The position numbers and the translations under genes are program-made. Under the pieces are notes generated by a model. The model was given only the letters and a program-made list of their open reading frames with translations. It searched no databases and was not told the origin of the DNA. From NCBI RefSeq assembly GCF_004209755.1, contig NZ_CP035913.1:2046001-2110000 (forward strand): DNA of 64,000 nucleotides, read 5' to 3'. How positions within the stretch are numbered: position 1 is the stretch's first letter; the number at the start of each line of letters is the position of its first letter. Of the stretch, positions 8,812-18,066 are shown in pieces. Source of the DNA: Pseudoduganella lutea. Its GTDB lineage: Bacteria > Pseudomonadota > Gammaproteobacteria > Burkholderiales > Burkholderiaceae_D.

Positions 8812-9549
8812 TCAGCCGAGATGCACGTACTGGACGTTCAGGGTGATCATTTCACTGTAGCGCAGCACGAAGGAATCGCCATCGACCTGGTAGAAGCGGC
8901 TGGCGTCATCGACCACGCCGCCGGCATCCTTGTCGTTGGCCAGCGCCCTGCGCGCAACGTTCTGCAGCACCAGCCGGTCGAGCTGCCCTTCCGAGTCGAA
9001 GTAGAAATTATCCAGCACCCCCGTGTACAGCACCGCTTCCTTGCCCACTTCGACGATCGCCGCGACGATCACGAAATCGGGCGCGTCGTCCTCGCCGAAA
9101 TCGGCTCCCGTGAGCAGGTAGTACCAGGGCGCTTCATGGAAGCGCAACATGGCGCGCAGCGGCGACGCGGCCCGGTCGAGCCGATACCGGGTGATTGCCA
9201 CGCGCAGCAGCATCGGCACGACGAACGAGGCAAACAGCAGGGTGACGAAATAGGCGGCGATCCAGTCGAAATCATCCGCCACCGCGCGGGCTGCCTCGAT
9301 CTGGCTGGCGGGGGCCGATGACAGCAGTTGCATCAGCACGAGGGGGTCGAAACGCTGGCCGAACAGCAGGTAGGACAGCGTCAGCCACGCCACGTGGGCG
9401 ACCGCGGCCGACATGACGGCACCGGCCGCGATCCGGCCGAAAGGGGAAAAATCAAGGGAAGTGCGTTCGACCCGCTTGAAGCGGATGCGGAAGATGAAAC
9501 CGGGGAGAAGGACGAGAAAGACGATGAGCGCAGGCAGGGCTACGTTCAT
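8812..9549 (-). CDS. Membrane protein of unknown function (possibly DUF6338-like)
   Basis: 245 residues with no motif I can name with certainty. An N-terminal hydrophobic helix (VALPALIVFLVLLPGFIF) is followed by the basic stretch RIRFKRVER. Hydrophobic segments follow near residues 40-62 (AAGAVMSAAVAHVAWLTLSY) and 100-125. The C-terminal half is soluble and rich in aromatic and acidic residues, including EAVLYTGVLDNFYFDSEGQLD and a final LRYSEMITLNVQYVHL. That arrangement, an N-terminal membrane anchor followed by a beta-rich tail that ends with repeated hydrophobic strands, resembles DUF6338 membrane proteins. The family name is a guess. The small gene at 9586-9774 precedes it on the same strand, 36 bases away. 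Confidence 0.65.
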   Translation of the reverse strand: MNVALPALIVFLVLLPGFIFRIRFKRVERTSLDFSPFGRIAAGAVMSAAVAHVAWLTLSYLLFGQRFDPLVLMQLLSSAPASQIEAARAVADDFDWIAAYFVTLLFASFVVPMLLRVAITRYRLDRAASPLRAMLRFHEAPWYYLLTGADFGEDDAPDFVIVAAIVEVGKEAVLYTGVLDNFYFDSEGQLDRLVLQNVARRALANDKDAGGVVDDASRFYQVDGDSFVLRYSEMITLNVQYVHLG

Positions 9550-9585
9550 GAGGGGAACGGTCTCCTGGCGGGTGGGACGGCCTGG

Positions 9586-9774
9586 TCAGGCAGCCTTGGC
9601 CTTCGGAACGATCCTGGGGCTGATCTTGACCGTTTCGCCGTTGGGCCGGCGAAACTCGAACTCGCTGGGGGGCGCCCCATTGGAGGCACCGCGGGTGAGG
9701 ATTTCACGCAGGTGCTTCCGGGCGACCGGATCGGCAAGGACTTCCGACGCAAGCTGGCTTTTGAGCGCTTTCAT
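9586..9774 (-). CDS. Small hypothetical protein (62 residues)
   Basis: A short charged protein beginning MKALKSQLASEVLADPVARK. It has an N-terminal helix, then FEFRRPNGETVKISPRIVP, which looks like a small beta-hairpin. A GTG three codons upstream (9783) is an alternative start; neither start has a strong ribosome site. It could be cotranscribed with the membrane protein gene downstream. No function is assigned. The coding call rests on codon usage and sensible protein composition. Confidence 0.5.
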   Translation of the reverse strand: MKALKSQLASEVLADPVARKHLREILTRGASNGAPPSEFEFRRPNGETVKISPRIVPKAKAA

Positions 9775-9852
9775 AACCGCCACTATGCCACATTTCAGGG
9801 CCGGCCATGGCGCCTGTTGCGGTCGAGCCGCACAGGCGCCGGCCGGAACCGG

Positions 9853-10959
9853 TCAGTACATCACCACCGAGCGGATCGACTCGCCCTTCTTCATCAGGTC
9901 GAACCCTTCGTTGATCTGATCCAGCGACAGCTTGTGGGTGATCAGGTCGTCGATGTTGAGCTTGCCGTCCATGTACCAGTCGACGATCTTCGGCACATCG
10001 GTGCGGCCGCGCGCGCCGCCGAACGCGGACCCCTTCCATTCCCGGCCCGTCACCAGCTGGAATGGCCGGGTCGAGATTTCCTGACCGGCCGCCGCCACGC
10101 CGATGATGATCGACTTGCCCCAGCCCTTGTGGCAGCATTCGAGCGCCTGGCGCATCAGCGTGGTATTGCCCACGCACTCGAAGCTGTAGTCGGCGCCGCC
10201 ATCGGTCAACTGGATGATCGTGTCGACGACGTTCTCGACATCGTTCGGGTTGATGAAATGCGTCATGCCGAACTGGCGCGCCATCGCTTCGCGGCCCGGG
10301 TTGATGTCGACGCCGATGATCTTGTCCGCGCCCACCATCTTCGCCGCCTGGATCACGTTCAGGCCGATGCCGCCCAGGCCGAACACGACCACGTTGGCGC
10401 CCGCCTCCACCTTGGCGGTAAACAGCACGGCCCCCACGCCGGTGGTGACGCCGCAACCGATGTAGCAAACCTTGTCGAACGGCGCATCCTCGCGGATCTT
10501 CGCCAGCGCGATTTCCGGCACCACGATGTAGTTCGAGAAGGTGGACGTGCCCATGTAGTGGAAAATGGGCTTGCCGTCGAGGGAGAAGCGGCTCGTTGCA
10601 TCCGGCATCAGGCCGCGGCCCTGCGTGGAGCGGATCGCCTGGCACAGGTTGGTCTTTTGCGACAGGCAGAACTTGCACTGCCGGCATTCCGGCGTGTACA
10701 GCGGAATGACGTGGTCATCCTTCTTCAGGCTTTTCACCCCCGGGCCCACGTCGACGACGACGCCGGCGCCCTCATGGCCGAGGATGGCGGGGAAAATGCC
10801 TTCCGGATCGGCGCCGGACAGCGTGTAGTAATCAGTGTGGCAAATGCCGGTGGCCTTGATTTCGACAAGGACTTCGCCTTCCCTTGGACCGCCCAGCTCG
10901 ACCTCTTCGATCGTCAGCGGAGCGCCCGCCTGCCATGCCACTGCTGCCCTGGTTTTCAT
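9853..10959 (-). CDS. adhC: S-(hydroxymethyl)glutathione dehydrogenase / class III alcohol dehydrogenase
   Basis: Oxidises the glutathione adduct of formaldehyde with NAD+, the main formaldehyde detoxification step; this class also acts as S-nitrosoglutathione reductase. 368 residues, the usual length. Catalytic zinc ligands lie in [13 protein letters not shown] and LGHEGAGVV. Four structural zinc cysteines lie in [17 protein letters not shown]. The NAD-binding Rossmann motif is [17 protein letters not shown]. The longer open frame upstream is not needed: [12 protein letters not shown] at 10959 is the standard start, with GAGGAA a few bases upstream. No S-formylglutathione hydrolase gene or frmR regulator is adjacent. 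Confidence 0.96.
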   Translation of the reverse strand: MKTRAAVAWQAGAPLTIEEVELGGPREGEVLVEIKATGICHTDYYTLSGADPEGIFPAILGHEGAGVVVDVGPGVKSLKKDDHVIPLYTPECRQCKFCLSQKTNLCQAIRSTQGRGLMPDATSRFSLDGKPIFHYMGTSTFSNYIVVPEIALAKIREDAPFDKVCYIGCGVTTGVGAVLFTAKVEAGANVVVFGLGGIGLNVIQAAKMVGADKIIGVDINPGREAMARQFGMTHFINPNDVENVVDTIIQLTDGGADYSFECVGNTTLMRQALECCHKGWGKSIIIGVAAAGQEISTRPFQLVTGREWKGSAFGGARGRTDVPKIVDWYMDGKLNIDDLITHKLSLDQINEGFDLMKKGESIRSVVMY

Positions 10960-11026
10960 CGTTCGCGTTCCTCGGAGGTAGTAAAACCGCCATGATAGCA
11001 AACGAAGAAATGCCGGGTTGCCAGCG

Positions 11027-11431
11027 CTAGCGCACGGCGGCGAGATCGAGCTCCAGCAGCCGGCAAACCGCCTGCCATACCTGGCGCGGCGACGTCCATG
11101 GCTTGGGCAGGTAGGCATGGGCCTGGTGGTGCAGGCTGGGCGGGCGCGCCGAGTACAGCAGCACAGGGGTATGGCAACCCCGCGCGCGCACCTCGTCCAC
11201 CAGGACCTGGCCGTCACCGTCCGGCAGGTCGGCATCCACGATGATCAGGTCGAATCGCTCGTTTTCCAGCCGGGCCGCGGCCGCAGCCATCGTCGCCACG
11301 CGGCTGACGCGAACTTCCGGCACCAGCAGGGTGGCAAGGATCAGGGCAGTGGTCTCGTCGGCATCCACGTGCAGCACGTGGGGCGCTGGGGCCATCGGCT
11401 TGAAAGCCTCGAGGGCGTCGGTCATGTTCAT
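11027..11431 (-). CDS. Single-domain response regulator (CheY-like receiver)
   Basis: 134 residues, essentially one receiver domain. The acidic pocket is in [10 protein letters not shown] near residue 22. The phosphoacceptor Asp is in [14 protein letters not shown] near residue 66, and the conserved Lys is in HAYLPKPW near residue 111. No output domain is present. Start chosen at 11431, which has GGAG seven bases upstream. The partner kinase is not in the window. The ANTAR-type regulator lies upstream on the same strand, 260 bases away. Confidence 0.85.
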   Translation of the reverse strand: MNMTDALEAFKPMAPAPHVLHVDADETTALILATLLVPEVRVSRVATMAAAAARLENERFDLIIVDADLPDGDGQVLVDEVRARGCHTPVLLYSARPPSLHHQAHAYLPKPWTSPRQVWQAVCRLLELDLAAVR

Positions 11432-11617
11432 CGTCTTCTCCGCTGGGGATGCTGCAAGACCTGGATCCATGCGCCGCGGGAGCGGGGTCGATTGGTATCC
11501 GGGATGCAAGTCGGCGGAGTTGGGCCGATGTTTGATGCACGGCCGCGGTGGCGGGGCAGCCGTAACGTTGACAACCGCACCGCAACCGGTGCGTATAAGA
11601 CAGCTTCAGTGCAGGTG

Positions 11618-11649
11618 GCTTCACTGAAGAAGCTTCACCTTAAGAAGCT
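11618..11649. other. Two overlapping small hairpins in the response-regulator spacer
   Basis: On the plus strand GCTTC-ACTGAA-GAAGC (11618-11633) overlaps AGCTTC-ACCTTAA-GAAGCT (11631-11649), so the two stems exclude each other. The spacer 11432-11693 has no convincing gene. A hexaloop with A at 1 and G at 4, as in the first stem on the plus strand, is the feature ANTAR proteins bind, but no plus-strand target gene follows closely. Function is unknown. Confidence 0.3.
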
Positions 11650-11693
11650 CAACTGTAGGAAGTGTAACCCAGCTTAGTTCTTCGTGGAAATAA

Positions 11694-12323
11694 TTATTTC
11701 TTGAATCGGGCATTGAACGCCCCATGCAGGCTGTTCAATGTTTCCTCGGCGGCAAGCAACTGGTCCGCCACCTCGTTGACCTTGCGCCGGCTCGAGCGGG
11801 CATGGTCACGCAGCACTTCGAAAGCGGTATTGCGGTCGGTCTGGAATTTGCACATCAGCAGCCCGACGGCCAGGCTCGTTTCACGGCCCGCGGCCAGCGC
11901 CGCATTCAGGTTCAGCTCGGTGCGGCGCAACTGGCGGATCTCATCCGCCCGGGCCAGCCCCGCCTCGAATGCCGGCATCAACTGCTTTTCATCGACCGGC
12001 TTGACGAGGAAGCCGACCGCGCCATAGGCGGCGGCCTGCTTGCCGGCATCGGCATCGCCGCGCCCGGACAGGAACATGAACGGCACCGACGTTTCCCGGT
12101 TCAACTGCTTGGCCAGCTCCAGGCCCGACATGCCGGGCATGTGGATATCGAGCAGCGCCATGTCCGGCTCGCGCTCGGCCACCAGGCGCAGCGCATGGTC
12201 GGCTGAATGGGCCTGCACTGTTTCATACCCGGCATTGCGCAGGACCACGCTGAGGAATTCGGCAAGGAGCTGGTCGTCGTCGACGATCAGGATCAGGCGT
12301 TTTGCGGCGGCGGGTGCGGGCAT
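11694..12323 (-). CDS. Response regulator with ANTAR-like RNA-binding C-terminus
   Basis: 209 residues. Residues 10-125 form a receiver domain: acidic pair in LILIVDDDQLLAEF, phosphoacceptor Asp in MALLDIHMPGMSGLELA near 60, Thr/Ser in FLSGRGD, Lys in FLVKPVDE near 110. Residues 135-195 are helical and contain AVGLLMCKFQTDRNTAFEVLRDHARSSRRKVNEVA in two parts; its shape (GxLM...AF..LR..A...) matches ANTAR domains of the AmiR/NasT type. Such proteins act as antiterminators by binding paired hairpins. Start MPAPAAAKR at 12323 is chosen because the receiver begins eight residues later; no ribosome site is clear. No sensor kinase is nearby. Confidence 0.8.
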   Translation of the reverse strand: MPAPAAAKRLILIVDDDQLLAEFLSVVLRNAGYETVQAHSADHALRLVAEREPDMALLDIHMPGMSGLELAKQLNRETSVPFMFLSGRGDADAGKQAAAYGAVGFLVKPVDEKQLMPAFEAGLARADEIRQLRRTELNLNAALAAGRETSLAVGLLMCKFQTDRNTAFEVLRDHARSSRRKVNEVADQLLAAEETLNSLHGAFNARFKK

Positions 12324-12462
12324 GTCGGGCAATCGGTCAATGAACTTGAACCGATTATACGGGCGTTTGATGCGTCGGCAAGGGGATTCACGGTCATGCG
12401 GAACCGGCGATGGCCGGCTACCACATTTATTACATTCAACCGTCTTGCCGGCGGCGCGCCGG

Positions 12463-13077
12463 TCAGCGCCGCGTGAAAAGCTGACCGAATGCGCCAACGG
12501 CGGCGGCCACGTCCGGCGCCCCGTACACGCTGCTGATTGCCGCCACCATATGCGCGCCCCGCGCCACCAGCGGCGCGGCGTTTTCCGGCGTCATGCCGCC
12601 AATGACCACGCAAGGCACGCGCACGGCGGCGCGGGCATTCTCGACGATCGAAGGCGCCGTCGTTACCGCATAGCGCTTGACGCGCGACGGATAGAAACCG
12701 CCGAACGCCACGTAGCTGGCACCGGACCGTTCGGCATCGATAGCCAGCTGCAAGTCGCCGTAGCACGAAGCCCCGACGATCTTGGCCGGCCCCACGCTGT
12801 CGCGCGCCCGCGCCACCGACACGTCGGTACCGCCCACGTGCACGCCATCGGCATCGAGCTCGCGGGCGAGATCGACGAAATCGTTGACGATGAACGGCAC
12901 GCCATGGCGGCGGCACAGCGCCAGCAGCGCGGTGGCCTGTTCGCGCCGCAGTTCCGGCGAGGCCGTCTTGTGCCGGTACTGCAGCAGTGCCACGCCGGCG
13001 CCCAGTGCCGCCTCGGTACGTGCCAGCAGCGCGGCGGTATCGTCCCAGTCGGGAGTAACCAGATAAAGTCCGTGCAT
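12463..13077 (-). CDS. thiE: Thiamine-phosphate synthase
   Basis: Joins hydroxymethylpyrimidine pyrophosphate and carboxythiazole phosphate to give thiamin monophosphate. 204 residues, TIM barrel. Family motifs: LLQYRHK (usually QLRxK) near residue 34, FIVNDFVDLARELDADGVHVGGTD near 65-88, GASCYGD (usually GxSxH) near 106, FGGFYPSRVKR near 127, and the phosphate-binding VVIGGMTPENA and GAHMVAAISSVYG near 160-185. It is the last gene of the thi cluster, 15 bases after thiD. The conserved GxSTH histidine is Tyr here (CYGD), a visible variation. Confidence 0.92.
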   Translation of the reverse strand: MHGLYLVTPDWDDTAALLARTEAALGAGVALLQYRHKTASPELRREQATALLALCRRHGVPFIVNDFVDLARELDADGVHVGGTDVSVARARDSVGPAKIVGASCYGDLQLAIDAERSGASYVAFGGFYPSRVKRYAVTTAPSIVENARAAVRVPCVVIGGMTPENAAPLVARGAHMVAAISSVYGAPDVAAAVGAFGQLFTRR

Positions 13078-13092
13078 TCGAATTCTCCTGTA

Positions 13093-13896
13093 TTAGCGCA
13101 ACGGTATGCGCTGGCCGGTCGCGATCGCGTACGAGGCTTCCAGCGTGCGGTGGGTATAGGCCTGGGCCCGGGCAAGCGCCTGCGCGACCGGGCATCCCTG
13201 GGCCAGCAGCGCGGCGATCGCCGCCGCCAGCGTGCAGCCGCTGCCATGGAATGCGCCATCCAGCCGTGGCCAGTGCCAGTTCTGCTGCCGCGCAGGGCCC
13301 ATCCAGCGATTGACGACTGAATTGCCGCCGGCATGCCCGCCGGTGACGAGCACGTGTTCGCAGCCGATCTGCCGCAGCACCTGCGCATGTGCCAGTTCCG
13401 CCACGTCGCTCGATGGCGGCGGAATGTCCTTCTGGTGCGCCTTCGCCAGCGCAGCCGCCTCCGGGCCGTTCGGCGTGATCACGGTGGTCAGCGGCAGCAG
13501 CGGCGCCAGTGCGGCGATGGCGCTGCCGCGCCCCAGCTGGTCGCCATTACCGCTGGCCAGCACCGGATCCAGCACCACCGGCAGCGCCGGGTTTTCCTCG
13601 CGCAGGCCGATGATCACGCGGGCGATCGCCTGGGCGTTTTCCAGGTTGCCTGGAATGCCGATCTTGACGGCGCTGATACGGAAGGCCGCGGCGACGGCCA
13701 GGGCCTGCCGCATCACCACGTCGTGCTCGACCGGCAGCACTTCGTGCACCCGGTTATTGTCCTGCACCGTCAGCGCCGTGATCACGGGCAGCGGGTGCGC
13801 ATCGAGCGCCGCGATGGCACCCACATCGGCGGCAATGCCGGCACCGCCCGAAGGGTCGGCGCCGGCAAAGACGAGCACGCAGGGGCGATGGCTCAT
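13093..13896 (-). CDS. thiD: Hydroxymethylpyrimidine/phosphomethylpyrimidine kinase
   Basis: Phosphorylates HMP and HMP-P to HMP-PP, the substrate of ThiE. 267 residues of the ribokinase fold. The substrate site is in VFAGADPSGGAGIAADVGAI near residues 8-26. VQDNNRVHEVLPV lies near 50, VLDPVLASGNGDQL near 130, and the anion-hole/catalytic region LDGAFHGSGCTLAAAIAALL near 215. In the last motif Asp-Gly-Ala-Phe-His-Gly-Ser-Gly-Cys matches the usual catalytic Cys-containing loop. The frame is open upstream, but MSHRPCVLVFAGADPSGGAG is the family start. It is fused to neither thiE nor a regulator. Confidence 0.93.
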   Translation of the reverse strand: MSHRPCVLVFAGADPSGGAGIAADVGAIAALDAHPLPVITALTVQDNNRVHEVLPVEHDVVMRQALAVAAAFRISAVKIGIPGNLENAQAIARVIIGLREENPALPVVLDPVLASGNGDQLGRGSAIAALAPLLPLTTVITPNGPEAAALAKAHQKDIPPPSSDVAELAHAQVLRQIGCEHVLVTGGHAGGNSVVNRWMGPARQQNWHWPRLDGAFHGSGCTLAAAIAALLAQGCPVAQALARAQAYTHRTLEASYAIATGQRIPLR

Positions 13897-13948
13897 GGAT
13901 GAACCTTCATGGATGAAAACTCGTGGACGATCTTCATGGCCGGGGCCT

Positions 13949-14740
13949 TCACGCCAGCCGGCCGGCCATTGGCGACGACGGCGACGCGGCGAACTTGCGC
14001 GGCATGCGGCCGGCCAGGTATGCATCGCGCCCCGCTTCCACGGCCAGGCGCATCGCGCGCGCCATCCGCACCGGGTCGCGCGCGGCGGCAATGGCGGTAT
14101 TCATCAGCACGCCGTCGCAACCGAGTTCCATCGCGATCGCCGCATCCGATGCCGTGCCCACGCCGGCATCGACCAGCACCGGCACATTGGCCTGTTCGAT
14201 GATCAGCGACAGGTTCCACGGATTGAGGATGCCCATGCCGGAACCGATCAGCGATGCCAGCGGCATCACGGCCACGCAGCCGATGTCTTCCAGCATGCGC
14301 GCCTGGATTGGATCGTCGCTGCAATAGACCATCACGTCGAAGCCATCCTTCACGAGTTCCCTTGCGGCGACCAGCGTTTCTGGCATGTTCGGGAACAGCG
14401 TCTTTTCGTCGCCCAGCACTTCGAGCTTGACGAGCTTGTGGCCATCGAGCAGCTCGCGCGCCAGTTGCAGCGTGTACACCGCATCTTTCGCCGTGTAGCA
14501 GCCGGCCGTGTTGGGCAGGATCGTGAATTCCGACGGCGGCACCACGTCCAGCAGGTTCGGCGCATGGGGATCCTGGCCGATGTTCACACGGCGGATCGCC
14601 ACCGTGATGATTTCCGCGCCGGCCGCCAGGGTGGCGGCACGCGTCTGCTCGAGGTCGCGGTACTTGCCGCTGCCTACCAGCAGGCGCGAGCGGTATTGCC
14701 GGCCCGCGATGGTGAGCAGGTCTTCATCGTTCGTTTGCAT
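13949..14740 (-). CDS. thiG: Thiazole synthase
   Basis: Makes thiamin thiazole phosphate from 1-deoxyxylulose phosphate, dehydroglycine and ThiS thiocarboxylate. 263 residues, TIM barrel. Recognised segments: [22 protein letters not shown] start ([13 protein letters not shown]), [18 protein letters not shown] with the Schiff-base Lys, [37 protein letters not shown], and the phosphate site [25 protein letters not shown]. The start at 14740 has AGGAGA seven bases upstream; an upstream ATG at 14764 overlaps thiS and lacks this. It needs a dehydroglycine supplier, but no thiO or thiH is present here. Confidence 0.95.
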   Translation of the reverse strand: MQTNDEDLLTIAGRQYRSRLLVGSGKYRDLEQTRAATLAAGAEIITVAIRRVNIGQDPHAPNLLDVVPPSEFTILPNTAGCYTAKDAVYTLQLARELLDGHKLVKLEVLGDEKTLFPNMPETLVAARELVKDGFDVMVYCSDDPIQARMLEDIGCVAVMPLASLIGSGMGILNPWNLSLIIEQANVPVLVDAGVGTASDAAIAMELGCDGVLMNTAIAAARDPVRMARAMRLAVEAGRDAYLAGRMPRKFAASPSSPMAGRLA

Positions 14741-14756
14741 TGTCTGTCTCCTTTGT

Positions 14757-14957
14757 TCATCCACCGCCGATGGCGCGGACGATGTCCACGCGATCCTGCG
14801 CGTTCAGCGCCATCTCGCCCCAGCGTTGCCGCGGCACGACACTGCGATTGACGGCCAGCGCCAGCGCCTGGCCTTCCAGCTCCAGCGCCGCGATGAGTTC
14901 CGCCAGGGTCTGCCCCGGCGGCAACGCGCGCGGCGCCCCGTTCAGCATGATTTCCAT
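14757..14957 (-). CDS. thiS: Sulfur carrier protein ThiS
   Basis: A 66-residue ubiquitin-like protein that carries sulfur as a C-terminal thiocarboxylate for thiazole formation. It ends in the required Gly-Gly (AIGGG). Hydrophobic core strand [12 protein letters not shown] and [20 protein letters not shown] are typical. It lies 16 bases before the thiG start and 88 bases after the thiC stop; that spacer holds a triple palindrome. ThiF, which adenylates ThiS, is not in the window. Confidence 0.9.
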   Translation of the reverse strand: MEIMLNGAPRALPPGQTLAELIAALELEGQALALAVNRSVVPRQRWGEMALNAQDRVDIVRAIGGG

Positions 14958-14985
14958 TGTTCATCCCACCTGTTGCAAAAAACTT

Positions 14986-15033
14986 GGGGACTGTCCCCCG
15001 GAGGGGACTGTCCCCTCCAGGGGGACTGTCCCT
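14986..15033. repeat. Triple GGGGACTGTCCCC palindrome between thiC and thiS
   Basis: Three copies of the near-palindrome GGGGACTGTCCCC lie at 14986-14998, 15003-15015 and 15020-15033 (the last GGGGGACTGTCCCT). Each can form a GGGGAC/GTCCCC hairpin. They fill most of the 88-base spacer inside the thi cluster. They could end or attenuate thiC transcription, protect the thiC message, or be passive dispersed repeats. Confidence 0.65.
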
Positions 15034-15045
15034 GTTGTTGGTGCG

Positions 15046-17092
<2,047 letters not shown>

Positions 17093-17195
17093 GTTTGCCG
17101 CCTCCGTTGAAGGCAGCGGCGCCATTATAGGCATGAACCGTGCATTTACTGCAAGCACTAACGCCTATAATCGGTATCTCGACGAAAGGATAACG

Positions 17196-17867
17196 ATGCA
17201 CAAATGGGTGGTCGCCGTGCTGGCGGCAGCGATGCAGGCGGGCGCGGTGGCTGCGGCCCCGGAGTCCAGGACGGCCACGCCGGAGGAGCAGGCGTCGTTC
17301 TTCGACTGGTACAACATCCAGCAGCAGGAAAGCCGCGGCCTGCTGCGGCCGCAGTTCAATGTGACGCTCGAGGGAGGGAAACGCGGAAAACGCGGCAAGC
17401 GCCGCGTGACGGCCACCGTCGACGGCCCCGCGCAGCGCGCGGTACTGCCGCTGTGCCGCCAGCCGCGCGCCGTCTACGAATACGATCCGCGTGCCGGCAA
17501 GGCGGCGCGCTGGCGCGAAGCCGGTCCGCCGCAGACACTCGTGTGGATCTACCACCAGCCCCAGTGCGGTGCCCAGCCGGACACGCCGGTACGGCTGTCC
17601 CAGCCGCTGGCCGAGATGGATATCCTGATGCTGCTCCAGAACCATCCGGCCATCCTCGGCAGCGCCCGCCTGCTGATGGCGGGGAACACGTCCTGCGCAC
17701 CGTCGCGTTCGCGCGGTTACCGGCTTACCGGCCTCGACCGTGGCAAGGATGGCTTGCCCGTGCTGGTCTTCGAGAACGATATCGCCGGCGAAGCCCGCGT
17801 TGCCGTGCGGCGCACCCGCAACGAGCTGCTGCCGTGGAGCGTGACCTGCCCAGGTCCACGGCGTTAG
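17196..17867 (+). CDS. Hypothetical exported protein
   Basis: 223 residues with a clear signal peptide (MHKWVVAVLAAAMQAGAVAA, cleavage near residue 22). The mature protein starts PESRTATPEEQASFFDWYNIQQQ, has a basic KRGKRGKRR stretch near 70, and contains four cysteines after residue 85. Start at 17196 has AAAGGA upstream; a longer frame from 17133 adds a non-signal extension. I recognise no family. It is followed by a perfect palindrome overlapping its stop codon, and is probably monocistronic, between thiC (divergent) and a chemoreceptor. Confidence 0.7.
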   Translation: MHKWVVAVLAAAMQAGAVAAAPESRTATPEEQASFFDWYNIQQQESRGLLRPQFNVTLEGGKRGKRGKRRVTATVDGPAQRAVLPLCRQPRAVYEYDPRAGKAARWREAGPPQTLVWIYHQPQCGAQPDTPVRLSQPLAEMDILMLLQNHPAILGSARLLMAGNTSCAPSRSRGYRLTGLDRGKDGLPVLVFENDIAGEARVAVRRTRNELLPWSVTCPGPRR

Positions 17868-17874
17868 CGCTAAC
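17863..17874. promoter_or_regulatory. GTTAGCGCTAAC perfect palindrome, LacI-type operator candidate
   Basis: A 12-base perfect palindrome overlaps the stop codon of the upstream gene and lies 193 bases before the chemoreceptor start. Palindromes with a central CG of this kind are typical LacI/GalR-family operators. A related core TAGCGCTAAC occurs at the GH31 promoter. No LacI-type gene is in the window, so the regulator is unknown. Confidence 0.4.
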
Positions 17875-18066
17875 GGACCACACTGTTGCTCCAGGGATAC
17901 ATTTCACTGTTCTTTGCCACTTCTCTCTGATAAGCTTGCAATCGACTTCCGGCGGCCCTGTCCCAGCCGCCATCGATGCCAGCCGCATCACAACCCGTCT
18001 CCCAGCCAGCGCGACGCGTGCCGATACCGGCATCCCTTATCAGAACAGACAAGAAAGCGAGCGAAC

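Noticed and set aside
11618..11649. Bona fide ANTAR target RNA
   Set aside because: The loop fits on the plus strand only, and there is no gene downstream on that strand; the second loop does not fit.
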